Assembly: GCA_963708675.1 (NCBI GenBank)
Contig: CAVPTO010000003.1
Span: 5,394,001 to 5,458,000 of the forward strand
DNA length: 64,000 nucleotides
Source of the DNA: DATAXP01 sp963708675
Lineage (GTDB): Bacteria > Planctomycetota > Planctomycetia > Pirellulales > PNKZ01
Direction of reading: 5' to 3'
Below, piece by piece: positions 43,817 to 52,259 of the stretch. Position numbers and translations under genes: made by a program. The notes beneath the pieces are model-generated. The model was not told the origin of the DNA and ran no database searches. It was given only the letters and a program-made list of their open reading frames with translations. The stretch's first letter is position 1. Each line of letters opens with the position of its first letter.

Positions 43817-44383
43817 ATGACCGAAGAGCTTCAGGATTTGAAGTTGTTTGCCGTCTACCTCGGCGGTCGCGCTCCGAAGTGCAACACCGAGCTGCACGAT
43901 GTCGTGTTCGTCGTCGGCTCATCCATCGAAGCGACCTACGAACAGTTGATGGACAAATGGTTCGGCAACCCCCTACGACTTCACATCGATTCGTGGCTGG
44001 AGCTGCGCGAAGTCGACGGCCACCGCGTCTTCCTAAGTCCGAACCCTTCGACGCAGCCGGAGAGGTTGTTCTTCATCAATCTCGGGGCTTATCGCCCGGG
44101 CGAGTTCACGGAGCTTCACGCCAATGCGTTCCTCGTCGCCGTCAACGAGCAGGAAGTTAAAAAACGAGCCAAGAATGAGCTGTTGCTTGGCGCAGAATCG
44201 GTTCATACCGACGATCTGTTCGACATCGACGATTGCCTGATGATCCGCGAGGTCGACGGTCAGCATGTTCATCTGGAGGCGGCATCGGAAACCGCACCGT
44301 TGGTTCCGAATAACGGATACCACATCATTCCGAGGGACGTGGTTCAGCGCTATGCGATCAGCCGGGGTCTAACGCCGAAGTAA
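43817..44383 (+). CDS. DUF1543 family protein
   Basis: The 188-aa protein has two DUF1543-like repeats. The first (about 8-80) has LKLFAVYLGGRAPKCNTELH and HDVVFVVG, LHIDSWLELREVDGH. The second (about 90-175) has RLFFINLGAYRPGEFTELH and DDLFDIDDCLMIREVDGQH. These match the family's LHxVxFxxG and WxEL/REVDG pattern. It has no signal or membrane segment. I chose ATG 43817; an in-frame upstream start at 43799 would add six residues. It follows the amidohydrolase pair by 27 bases. Function is unknown. Confidence 0.85.
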   Translation: MTEELQDLKLFAVYLGGRAPKCNTELHDVVFVVGSSIEATYEQLMDKWFGNPLRLHIDSWLELREVDGHRVFLSPNPSTQPERLFFINLGAYRPGEFTELHANAFLVAVNEQEVKKRAKNELLLGAESVHTDDLFDIDDCLMIREVDGQHVHLEAASETAPLVPNNGYHIIPRDVVQRYAISRGLTPK

Positions 44384-44459
44384 GTTCGCAAACGGAAGCA
44401 TGCGCGGGCCAGCTGGCGGTATGGTACAATCCGAGCACACGCCGCGGGCCGGATGAGCC

Positions 44460-47123
44460 GTGCCTGCTCCAGCAACTTGCGTGCTGCGATACGAGACGCT
44501 TGTGCCATCTCTCGCGGAAGATGCGCTGTGGCCGACGCGGTTGCCTGACGAACAAGGCGATCAGCGTCGCGGTTCCTTCGCAGCGCGACGATTAGCGCTC
44601 GTTCTTCTGACGCTGATCGCGATTGCCTCGCCAGCGTGGGCAGACGAATACGAAGACGCCGTCTCTGCGTTCCAGCACGGCAAATACGAAGAGGCCCTTG
44701 CGGCCGCCGAGGAAGCCACTGCCCAGCCCTTTGGCGATCACGCGAACTGGTGGCAATTGCGACTGCAGTGTCTTGTCACCCTTGGTAGGCACCGCGACGG
44801 TTCGGAAGTGTTGAAAAAGGCTCTCGATCGGCATGTCGACAACGCTGGTCTGCACGTCATTGGTTGGTCCGTGAAGCGCGGCCAAGGCAAGCCCGATGAG
44901 GCGCGCAAGCTGCTCCAGACGTTGCTTCGCACCGCCAGCAACTTGTCGTGGCGCTATCAATCGGCCAGCGACCGAGTATGGCTCGGCCGCGCGGCGAATC
45001 TCTTGGGAAGCGACGCCCGCGAGGTGCTCGAAAAGTTTTACGACGAAGCGCGTCGACTGAATCCCGAGCTTCGCGAAGTCTATGCAGCAACCGGTGAGCT
45101 AGCGCTCGAAAAGCACGACGACCGCGTGGCCGCCGATACATTCCGCGAGGCACTCGAAAAGTTTCCCAACGACGCCGACTTTCTCTGCGGGCTGGCGCGC
45201 GCGACGAGTGAAGCATCGGACGATGACGGGCGGACCCTTCTCAAGCAAGCGCTCGAGGTGAATCCGCGACACCTTCCCAGCCTGCTCGCGACGGCAGACG
45301 ACGCGCTCGCGCACGAGTCGTTCGACGAAGCGCGTGCAGCACTCGACCAGGTTCACGCGATCGATCCCACACATCCGTTGGCGTGGTCGATGCGCGCGGT
45401 CTTGGCGCATCTGCAGGCCGACACGAAAGGCGAAGAGGAGTGTCGCAAGAAAGCGCTGGCCGCGTGGAAGAAAAATCCCGAGGTTCCCTTCACCATCGGC
45501 GCTCATCTCTCGCGGGCTTATCGGTTTGCCGAAGGGGCGGCCTATCAGCGTGAGGCGCTCAAGGTCGATCGCGAGTATTTGCCGGCGCGGACTCAACTGG
45601 CTCAGGACCTGTTGCGACTCGGCGAGACGGACGAAGGCTGGCAACTGATTCACGACGTTCAGGAAAAGGACGGCTACAACGTCGTCGCCTACAACCTGGC
45701 GAACTTGCACGAGCGAATCGCAGCCTACGTCACGCTCGAAAGCGAGCATTTCCGACTGCTCATGGATCGACGCGAGGCCGCCGTTTATGGCGATCGCGTG
45801 CTCGCACTACTCGAACGCGCTTGCAACACGCTCGGCGAGAAATATCAATGGCGACCCAAAGAGCGTGTCACCGTCGAGATTCTCACGAACCAAAAGGATT
45901 TCGCCGTCCGCACGTTCGGCCTGCCCGGGGGGGACGGCATCCTTGGCGTCTGCTTCGGCAAGGTCATCACAGTCAACAGCCCGGCAGCGCTGCCGAGCAA
46001 CCCGACAAACTGGCAAGCGACAGTGTGGCATGAATACTGTCACGTCGTCACGCTCGAACTGACCCGCCATCGCATCCCGCGGTGGCTGAGCGAAGGCATC
46101 TCCGTCTATGAAGAGCGGCAAGCTGACCGCACGTGGGGCAACCGCCTCTCGCGCCAAACACGGCAGATGATCCTCGATGGCGAACTGACTCGCGTCTCGC
46201 AGTTGAACGAAGCCTTTCGCAACTCGCGATCAGCCGCCCATTTCAACCTCGCCTACTACGAGGCCTCGCTGGTCGTCGAATTTCTCGTCGATCGCTTCGG
46301 CCATCAGACGCTGCGCGACGTGCTCAGCGATGTCGCCGGCGGCATGCCGATCAATATGTCGCTCGCCCGCCGCACGGGATCGCTCGAAAAGTTCGACGAC
46401 GAGTTCGACGCCTTCGCACGGAAGACCGCGACCGCTTACGGACCCGAAGTCGATTGGAGCGACGAGATCGCGCCGCCGAAGGCCGAGGTGAGCAGCGACG
46501 AAATTGCGGCATGGGTCAAAGAGCATCCGAAGCATTACCTGGGACGTGTGCGATTGGCGCAGTCGCTTTTGCGAGACCGGAAGCCCGACGAGGCGGCGAC
46601 AGTGCTCGAAGCGCTCATCAACGACGTTCCAGAGTGGTCGGGCGACGACAGCCCGTACGCATTGCTGGCCAAGGTGCGACGCGAGCAGGACGACGCAACT
46701 GCCGAGCGTCGCGTGCTCGAAGATCTCGCCGACCGATCCGACGACGCACTGTCGACCTATCGACGCCTGATGGAACTCGCGTCATCGGCGGACGATACAT
46801 CGGCGCTGCCGAAGAACTTCGAGCGTTACGTCGCGGTGCAGCCTTTGGAGGAATGGCCGTATCAGCAAGTTGCCGACAGCGCGGCCGATCGGACCGTAGA
46901 TAAGGACAATGTCGCAATCGCCGTGGGAGCGGCACGAGCGCTCATCGCATTGGGGCCGGTCGATAAGTCTGGTGCGCACTTTCTTCTTGCGCGTCTGCTG
47001 CAGAAGCAGCAAAGTCCCGAAGCAAAACGTCAAGCACTAATGGCACTCGAAGAAACGCCCCGCTTTCGCGCCGCGCAACGTTTGTTGCTCGAAGTTGTCG
47101 ACAACCAGGAGCGCAAGCCGTGA
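44460..47123 (+). CDS. TPR-repeat protein with a gluzincin (peptidase MA-like) domain
   Basis: The open frame (887 aa from GTG 44460) carries an internal signal peptide (about 42-61, RRLALVLLTLIAIASPAWA), so the real start is probably later than the first GTG. TPR-like helix pairs fill about 65-415. A metallopeptidase domain follows with HEYCH (His524, Glu525, His528) and a downstream Glu in WLSEGISVYEE. AYYEASLVVEFLVDRFG is also typical of peptidase MA. A second TPR block ends the protein (about 670-880). It is probably a periplasmic zinc protease or protease-like scaffold. It starts the plus-strand cluster and overlaps the DUF4159 gene, which suggests work on the same envelope complex. Confidence 0.87.
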   Translation: MPAPATCVLRYETLVPSLAEDALWPTRLPDEQGDQRRGSFAARRLALVLLTLIAIASPAWADEYEDAVSAFQHGKYEEALAAAEEATAQPFGDHANWWQLRLQCLVTLGRHRDGSEVLKKALDRHVDNAGLHVIGWSVKRGQGKPDEARKLLQTLLRTASNLSWRYQSASDRVWLGRAANLLGSDAREVLEKFYDEARRLNPELREVYAATGELALEKHDDRVAADTFREALEKFPNDADFLCGLARATSEASDDDGRTLLKQALEVNPRHLPSLLATADDALAHESFDEARAALDQVHAIDPTHPLAWSMRAVLAHLQADTKGEEECRKKALAAWKKNPEVPFTIGAHLSRAYRFAEGAAYQREALKVDREYLPARTQLAQDLLRLGETDEGWQLIHDVQEKDGYNVVAYNLANLHERIAAYVTLESEHFRLLMDRREAAVYGDRVLALLERACNTLGEKYQWRPKERVTVEILTNQKDFAVRTFGLPGGDGILGVCFGKVITVNSPAALPSNPTNWQATVWHEYCHVVTLELTRHRIPRWLSEGISVYEERQADRTWGNRLSRQTRQMILDGELTRVSQLNEAFRNSRSAAHFNLAYYEASLVVEFLVDRFGHQTLRDVLSDVAGGMPINMSLARRTGSLEKFDDEFDAFARKTATAYGPEVDWSDEIAPPKAEVSSDEIAAWVKEHPKHYLGRVRLAQSLLRDRKPDEAATVLEALINDVPEWSGDDSPYALLAKVRREQDDATAERRVLEDLADRSDDALSTYRRLMELASSADDTSALPKNFERYVAVQPLEEWPYQQVADSAADRTVDKDNVAIAVGAARALIALGPVDKSGAHFLLARLLQKQQSPEAKRQALMALEETPRFRAAQRLLLEVVDNQERKP

Positions 47124-47953
47124 TGCGGAAGTTGAATCGACACTCAGTATTACTGACAGCCGCGGCATTGCTGCTCGTGTCGCTCGTGACCACCGCGTTG
47201 TGGGCACAGCGCCGCATGCGTGGCGAAATCCCCGTCGACCGCAACGGCGTGCCGAGTTGGGACGTCGACACCGAGATGCCCGACGAGCTGTTCACGTTCG
47301 TCCGGCTGCGCTACAACTCGTATCACCGCGGCGGATACGCCTGGGCGACCGATTATCCCGACGCCGACTTGAACTTCTCGTATCGCCTGCAACAGCTCAC
47401 GTCGCTGCGAGCGCATCCAGACGGCAAGATCGTCGACGTCGACGACCCGACTCTGTTCGATTACCCGTTCGCCTACATGATCGAGCCCGGTGGTATCGCG
47501 CTGTCCGATCACGAGGCGACTTGCCTGCGTCGCTGGTTGTTGAGCGGCGGCTTTCTGATGGTCGACGACTTTTGGGGCGAACATGAGTGGGACGCTTTTT
47601 ACGCGGCGTTCAAGCAAATCTTCCCCGATCGCGAGCTCGAAGAGTTGCCGCTCGAGCATCCCATTTTTCACTGCGTCTACGACCTGAGTGAAAAGCCGCA
47701 GGTGCCGTCGATTCACGCCGCCCACGCTGGCCGGTCGAGCGGTGTGACCTACGAACGCTTCGACGCCCGCGAGCCGCATTACAAAGCTTGCCACGACGAC
47801 AAAGGTCGCATGATGATGATCGTCTGCCACAACACCGACCTCGGCGACGGCTGGGAGCGCGAAGGCGAAGACGAGTGGTACTTCCGCGAGTTCTCTGAGA
47901 AGAAATCCTACCCGCTTGGAATCAATATCCTGTTCTATCAAATGACGCACTAA
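47123..47953 (+). CDS. DUF4159 protein, membrane-anchored or secreted
   Basis: The 276-aa protein starts with a hydrophobic segment (about 9-28, LLTAAALLLVSLVTTALWA). It continues VRLRYNSYHRGGYAWATDYPD, a typical DUF4159 opening. LRRWLLSGGFLMVDDFWGEHEW, HPIFHCVYDL and YPLGINILFYQMTH at the end match the family. The fold is expected to resemble glutamine amidotransferase class I domains, but the catalytic Cys is absent. ATG 47123 overlaps the upstream stop (TGATG). DUF4159 proteins are regularly found with MoxR and BatA-type genes, as here. Confidence 0.92.
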   Translation: MRKLNRHSVLLTAAALLLVSLVTTALWAQRRMRGEIPVDRNGVPSWDVDTEMPDELFTFVRLRYNSYHRGGYAWATDYPDADLNFSYRLQQLTSLRAHPDGKIVDVDDPTLFDYPFAYMIEPGGIALSDHEATCLRRWLLSGGFLMVDDFWGEHEWDAFYAAFKQIFPDRELEELPLEHPIFHCVYDLSEKPQVPSIHAAHAGRSSGVTYERFDAREPHYKACHDDKGRMMMIVCHNTDLGDGWEREGEDEWYFREFSEKKSYPLGINILFYQMTH

Positions 47954-48045
47954 GCAAATCGCGCGAAGCCCACAGACGGGCGTCCGTGGGCTTGTGTGTC
48001 CGCTCCGATAAACACTCACTTCCTCACCCACTTACTCCGCCCTCC

Positions 48046-49053
48046 ATGGACTACGAACAAGAACGCGACGCGGTCGAGCAACTCCGCAACAGTCGAGCAC
48101 GCATCGATGCTGAGCTCTCGAAGGTCATCGTCGGCCAGCGCGAGGCCATCGAGCAGTTGCTGATCGCACTGTTTTCCGGCGGACACTGCCTACTCACCGG
48201 TGCTCCCGGTCTCGCGAAGACGTTGCTGGTGAAATCGATCGCGCAGGTGTTTCATTTGCGCTTTCAGCGCATCCAGTTCACGCCCGACCTGATGCCTGCC
48301 GACATCACGGGCACCGAGATTCTGCAAGAGACGGACGATGGCCGACGTGCGTTGAACTTTGTTCGCGGACCTCTGTTCGCTCAGGTCGTTCTCGCCGATG
48401 AAATCAACCGCACACCGCCGAAGACGCAGGCCGCACTGTTGGAAGCCATGCAGGAGCACCAGGTCACGGCCGCTGGCGTCTGTTATCCGCTCGAAGAACC
48501 GTTCTTCGTCCTCGCGACGCAGAACCCGATCGAAATGGAAGGCACGTATCCGCTGCCTGAAGCGCAGCTCGACCGATTCATGTTCAACGTGCTGATCGAT
48601 TATTTGTCCGAGGACGACGAGGTCGCCGTGGTGCGTCGCACGACTTCCGAACGGCCCCAACCGATCGAGGCGCTCTTCACCGGCGAGGACATCGCGCGCT
48701 TCCACGAAACGGTGCGGCGCGTGCCGGTCGCAGAAGAAGTCGTCCGCTATGCCGTGCGTCTCGCGGCGATCAGCCGTCCGTCGCATCCGCACTCCCCCGA
48801 CTTCGTGCGGCAGTGGGTCAGTTGGGGTGCTGGCACACGCGCCGCGCAAACGATGATTCTCGGCGCTGAGGCGCGTGCCTTGTTGGAAGGGCGCATTCAC
48901 GCCACCGCCGACGACATACGTGCGCTGGCGATTCCGTCGCTGCGTCATCGCGTACTCGTGAACTATCGCGCCGAAGCGGAAGGCGTAACGGTCGATCAGG
49001 TGATTGCCCGCATCGTCGAGCACGTTCCCGACCCGGTGAAAGACGCACGATGA
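48046..49053 (+). CDS. MoxR-family AAA+ ATPase
   Basis: The 335-aa protein has Walker A GAPGLAKT (residues 52-59), Walker B VVLADEINRTPP, sensor 1 LATQNPIEMEGTYPLPEAQLDRFM and the C-terminal lid with ALAIPSLRHRVLVNY. This fits the MRP/MoxR subfamily, ring ATPases that act as chaperones on partner proteins with VWA domains. I chose ATG 48046 (MDYEQERDAVEQLR); homologues have no longer start, and an in-frame start at 47986 would add 20 odd residues. No clear ribosome binding site is seen. The stop overlaps the DUF58 start (ATGA). The VWA proteins downstream are the likely substrates. Confidence 0.95.
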   Translation: MDYEQERDAVEQLRNSRARIDAELSKVIVGQREAIEQLLIALFSGGHCLLTGAPGLAKTLLVKSIAQVFHLRFQRIQFTPDLMPADITGTEILQETDDGRRALNFVRGPLFAQVVLADEINRTPPKTQAALLEAMQEHQVTAAGVCYPLEEPFFVLATQNPIEMEGTYPLPEAQLDRFMFNVLIDYLSEDDEVAVVRRTTSERPQPIEALFTGEDIARFHETVRRVPVAEEVVRYAVRLAAISRPSHPHSPDFVRQWVSWGAGTRAAQTMILGAEARALLEGRIHATADDIRALAIPSLRHRVLVNYRAEAEGVTVDQVIARIVEHVPDPVKDAR

Positions 49054-50057
49054 GCGCCGCCTCTTCACGAATGACATCGACAACTCCAACGACGACGCAA
49101 CTGCGCCAAGCGGCCGCCGCGCGATGGATCGACCCCGCGGCGTTGATGCGCATCAAGAACCTTGAGATGCGAGCGCACATTGTCGTCGAAGGCATGTACT
49201 CCGGCTTGCACCGAAGTCCATTTCATGGATTCAGCGTGGAGTTTACTGAATATCGTCAGTATTCGCCCGGTGACGACCCGCGATATCTCGATTGGAAACT
49301 CTTCGCACGCAGCGACCGTTACTACATCAAGCGTTTCGAGGACGAGACGAACCTGCGTTGCCATCTGCTGGTCGACTTCAGTCGTTCGATGGACTATAGC
49401 TCTCAGGATTCTGCCTCACCCAGCTACACCAAGGCCGATTACGCTCGCACGTTGGCGGCGACGCTCGCGTACTTTCTGCACTCGCAGCGCGATGCCGCGG
49501 GGCTGACGACGTTTCACGACGAAGTGATCGACTTCCTACCGGCACGCTACCGGCCCGGCCACTTGCGACGGCTGACGTTGCTGCTCGATCGCCCGACGCT
49601 CGGCGTCGCGACGAACCTTGTCCGACCACTCGACCGCGCCGCCGAGTTGCTTCGCAAGCGTAGCATCGTTGTGCTGATTTCCGACTTGCTGGCGCCACTC
49701 GAAGGGTTATCCACATCGTTGGGCTCCTTGGCCTCGCGCGGCCATGAGATCGTCGTCTTTCAAGTGCTCGATCCGGCCGAGAGCCGTTTCGAGTTTGCCG
49801 ATCCTGCGCTGTTCGTCGATATCGAAAGCGGTCGCGAGATTTACGTCGATCCTCAGGCGACTCGCGACAGTTATCTACGTCGTTTCGGCGAACACCAACA
49901 AGCGATCAAAACGCTCACCGATTCGCTCGGCATCGACCTGATCAGCCTGTCGACCGACCAGCCATTAGAGGCGGCGATGTTCGACTACCTACACGCTCGC
50001 GCACGTCGTGGCCGACCAGCCCGTCGCCGAGCTATGTCCGGCGCAAGGAGCACGTGA
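49050..50057 (+). CDS. DUF58 protein (VWA-like MoxR partner)
   Basis: The 335-aa protein has the DUF58 signature FTEYRQYSPGDDPRYLDWKL and ARSDRYYIKRFEDETNL. It has a VWA-like fold (LLVDFSRSMDY with DxSxS) and the later segments LISDLLAPLEGL and DPAESRFEF. There is no signal peptide, so it is cytoplasmic. It overlaps moxR (ATGA) and the BatA-like gene (TGATG). In operons of this kind DUF58 proteins are presumed to link the ATPase to membrane VWA proteins. Confidence 0.95.
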   Translation: MSAASSRMTSTTPTTTQLRQAAAARWIDPAALMRIKNLEMRAHIVVEGMYSGLHRSPFHGFSVEFTEYRQYSPGDDPRYLDWKLFARSDRYYIKRFEDETNLRCHLLVDFSRSMDYSSQDSASPSYTKADYARTLAATLAYFLHSQRDAAGLTTFHDEVIDFLPARYRPGHLRRLTLLLDRPTLGVATNLVRPLDRAAELLRKRSIVVLISDLLAPLEGLSTSLGSLASRGHEIVVFQVLDPAESRFEFADPALFVDIESGREIYVDPQATRDSYLRRFGEHQQAIKTLTDSLGIDLISLSTDQPLEAAMFDYLHARARRGRPARRRAMSGARST

Positions 50058-52225
50058 TGGGCTTCCTCGCGCCTTGGTTCGTCGTCGCAGGAATCGCCGC
50101 GGTCGGGTTGCCGATCCTGTTTCACATGCTGCGCCGCACCCCGCGCGGCCGCGTGCCTTTTAGTGCGATCATGTTTCTCGTGCCGTCGCCTCCACGCCTC
50201 ACCAGCCGCAGCCGCATCGAGAACTGGCCGTTGCTGCTTCTGCGCGGGCTCATACTATTGCTGTTGGCGCTGGCGTTCGGCAGGCCGTTCCTTCGACAAT
50301 GGCTCGAACGCACGCCCGAAGCCCCTCGCGGCGAGCGCATGGTCGTGCTCGTCGACAACAGCGCGAGCATGCGTCGTGGCGATCTGTGGCTACGCGCCGT
50401 TCGTGAAGTGCAAAAGGCTGTCGAACGCGCCGGGCCGAACGACGAGTTGGCGATCATCGCCTTTGCCAAGCAAGCGCGTCCCGTTGTGTCGTTCGAGATG
50501 TGGCGAGAAACACCCGTCGGCGAGCGTGCCGGCCTGGCGCGGTCGTCGCTTGCCGAGCTGCAACCGAGTTGGTCGGCGACCTGGCTCGACCACGCCTTGG
50601 TGAACGCGGTCGATGCGATCGAGGTCGCCGGTCGCGGCGACACGAAGTCCGACGCGACGCGATCGCAGCGAGTCGTACTCATCAGCGACATGCAATCGGG
50701 GAGTCGCACGGCCGGCTTACAGGATGTCGAGTGGCCGAAGCAGGTTGTGGTGCAAGTCGTCTCGCTGCCGATCAAGACGTCGAACGCAGCGATTCATGGC
50801 CTCGAGACGAACGAAGATCCGCCCAGCGGCGACAAGGAACATCGCATTCGCGTGATGCTGACGAACGCTGCCGATTCGTCGCGCGAATCGTTCGCGCTCG
50901 CCTGGACGTCCGTGCCATCAGAACGGAAGACCTCCGACACCGACCGTGCCGCCAGCGACTATTACGTTCCGCCCGGCCAAACGCGCGTGGTGCGTGCGCC
51001 GCCGTTGGCTTCGCGCGATGTGACCGAGCTGACGCTCAGCGGCGACGACGAGCCGTTCGACAACCGTTACTGGTTCATCGTCCCGCACCGCCAGCGGTTG
51101 CGGGTTCTGCATCTCGCGTCCGAGGCTGCCGACGATCAACGGTCGCTGCGTTTCTTTCTCGAGCGCGCGCTCGGCCAGACGGCCGTCGATCGCGTGGTCG
51201 ACGTCGAATCGGCCGACCCGCACGCCGAAGCGACGCGCGTTCCCGCCGAGCAAGACCTGGCCGACGTTCCGCTCGCCGTAGTGGCGTCTCAGCGCGAACT
51301 TTCAAAGCCGTGGAGTGAGGCGCTCAACGCCTGGATCGATCGCGGCGGCGTAGCGCTTGCCGTATTGACGCATTCCGACGATGCCGCGTGGCGTGCTTTG
51401 TTGCCGACTGAATTAGCGACCGAGAAAAGAATCACCGTCAGCGAAGCGATAGCCGCACGCGAATATGCGTTGCTCAGCGAGCTCGATCGCCAGCATCCGC
51501 TCTTCGCGCCTTTTGCCGATCCGCGCTACTCGGACTTCACCAAGATTCGGTTCTGGCATCATCGGCTACTGTCGTTCGACGAAACGGCTGCGAAGTCCGT
51601 ACGCGTGCTGGCTCGCTTCGATTCGGGCGATCCCGCAGTCGTCGAGATTCCGCACGGCGCGGGACGCGTGATCGTGATGACGGCGGGTTGGCATCCGCAG
51701 GATAGTCAACTTGGCGTGTCGAGCAAGTTCGTGCCGTTGTTGAGTACGCTCGTCGAGCTGGGATGGCAAAAGGCTCCGACAGCGACAACCCATGAAACCG
51801 ACGCCACCATCGACCTGCGCACAACAGATCAAGACTCACACGGCCCGTGGAAAGTTCGCACTCCCACCGGACGTGAAGTTGCCGTCGCTGCCAACTCGCC
51901 GGAGTTCGCTTTGACCGATGGCCCCGGCGTGTACGAAGTGCAATCCTCCGGGGAGACACACCGGCTGGCGGTCAACCTTCCCGCGGAAGAGTCGAAGACG
52001 TCGCCGGTCGATCCCGAAACGCTCGCGGCTCTCGGCGTCGAGATGTTCAAGGATCAATCACTGCCGTCGGCCGAGGCGGTCGCACTGAGACAGACGATGC
52101 AGGTTCGTGAGTTGGAATCGCGACAGCAAGGTTGGCGATGGTTGCTGCTGGCAGCCTTGGGGTTTGTATTGATCGAGACCGTTTACGCGGGGCGTATCGC
52201 GGCGTCGCAGGGTGTGGCATCATGA
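50057..52225 (+). CDS. BatA-like membrane protein with VWA domain
   Basis: The 722-aa protein starts with a BatA N-terminal membrane unit (MGFLAPWFVVAGIAAVGLPI, then a second helix at about 55-75). A VWA domain follows (about 92-270) with the MIDAS motif DNSASM and a late VVLISDMQSGS. The rest is a long extracytoplasmic region with a glutamine-amidotransferase-like beta/alpha part (about 340-560; ALNAWIDRGGVALAVL, HGAGRVIVMTAGWHP). A C-terminal transmembrane helix (about 690-715, WRWLLLAALGFVLIETVYA) ends it. The ATG overlaps the DUF58 stop. It is a likely client or partner of the MoxR ring, anchored in the inner membrane. Confidence 0.92.
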   Translation: MGFLAPWFVVAGIAAVGLPILFHMLRRTPRGRVPFSAIMFLVPSPPRLTSRSRIENWPLLLLRGLILLLLALAFGRPFLRQWLERTPEAPRGERMVVLVDNSASMRRGDLWLRAVREVQKAVERAGPNDELAIIAFAKQARPVVSFEMWRETPVGERAGLARSSLAELQPSWSATWLDHALVNAVDAIEVAGRGDTKSDATRSQRVVLISDMQSGSRTAGLQDVEWPKQVVVQVVSLPIKTSNAAIHGLETNEDPPSGDKEHRIRVMLTNAADSSRESFALAWTSVPSERKTSDTDRAASDYYVPPGQTRVVRAPPLASRDVTELTLSGDDEPFDNRYWFIVPHRQRLRVLHLASEAADDQRSLRFFLERALGQTAVDRVVDVESADPHAEATRVPAEQDLADVPLAVVASQRELSKPWSEALNAWIDRGGVALAVLTHSDDAAWRALLPTELATEKRITVSEAIAAREYALLSELDRQHPLFAPFADPRYSDFTKIRFWHHRLLSFDETAAKSVRVLARFDSGDPAVVEIPHGAGRVIVMTAGWHPQDSQLGVSSKFVPLLSTLVELGWQKAPTATTHETDATIDLRTTDQDSHGPWKVRTPTGREVAVAANSPEFALTDGPGVYEVQSSGETHRLAVNLPAEESKTSPVDPETLAALGVEMFKDQSLPSAEAVALRQTMQVRELESRQQGWRWLLLAALGFVLIETVYAGRIAASQGVAS

Positions 52226-52259
52226 AGCAAGTTTCCGTGAACGCAGGAGGCATCGGAAG

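Noticed and set aside
52212..52259. GTG 52212 as the start of the giant coiled-coil protein
   Set aside because: It lies inside the BatA-like gene end; ATG 52260 has an AGGAGG site and starts the family-like sequence.
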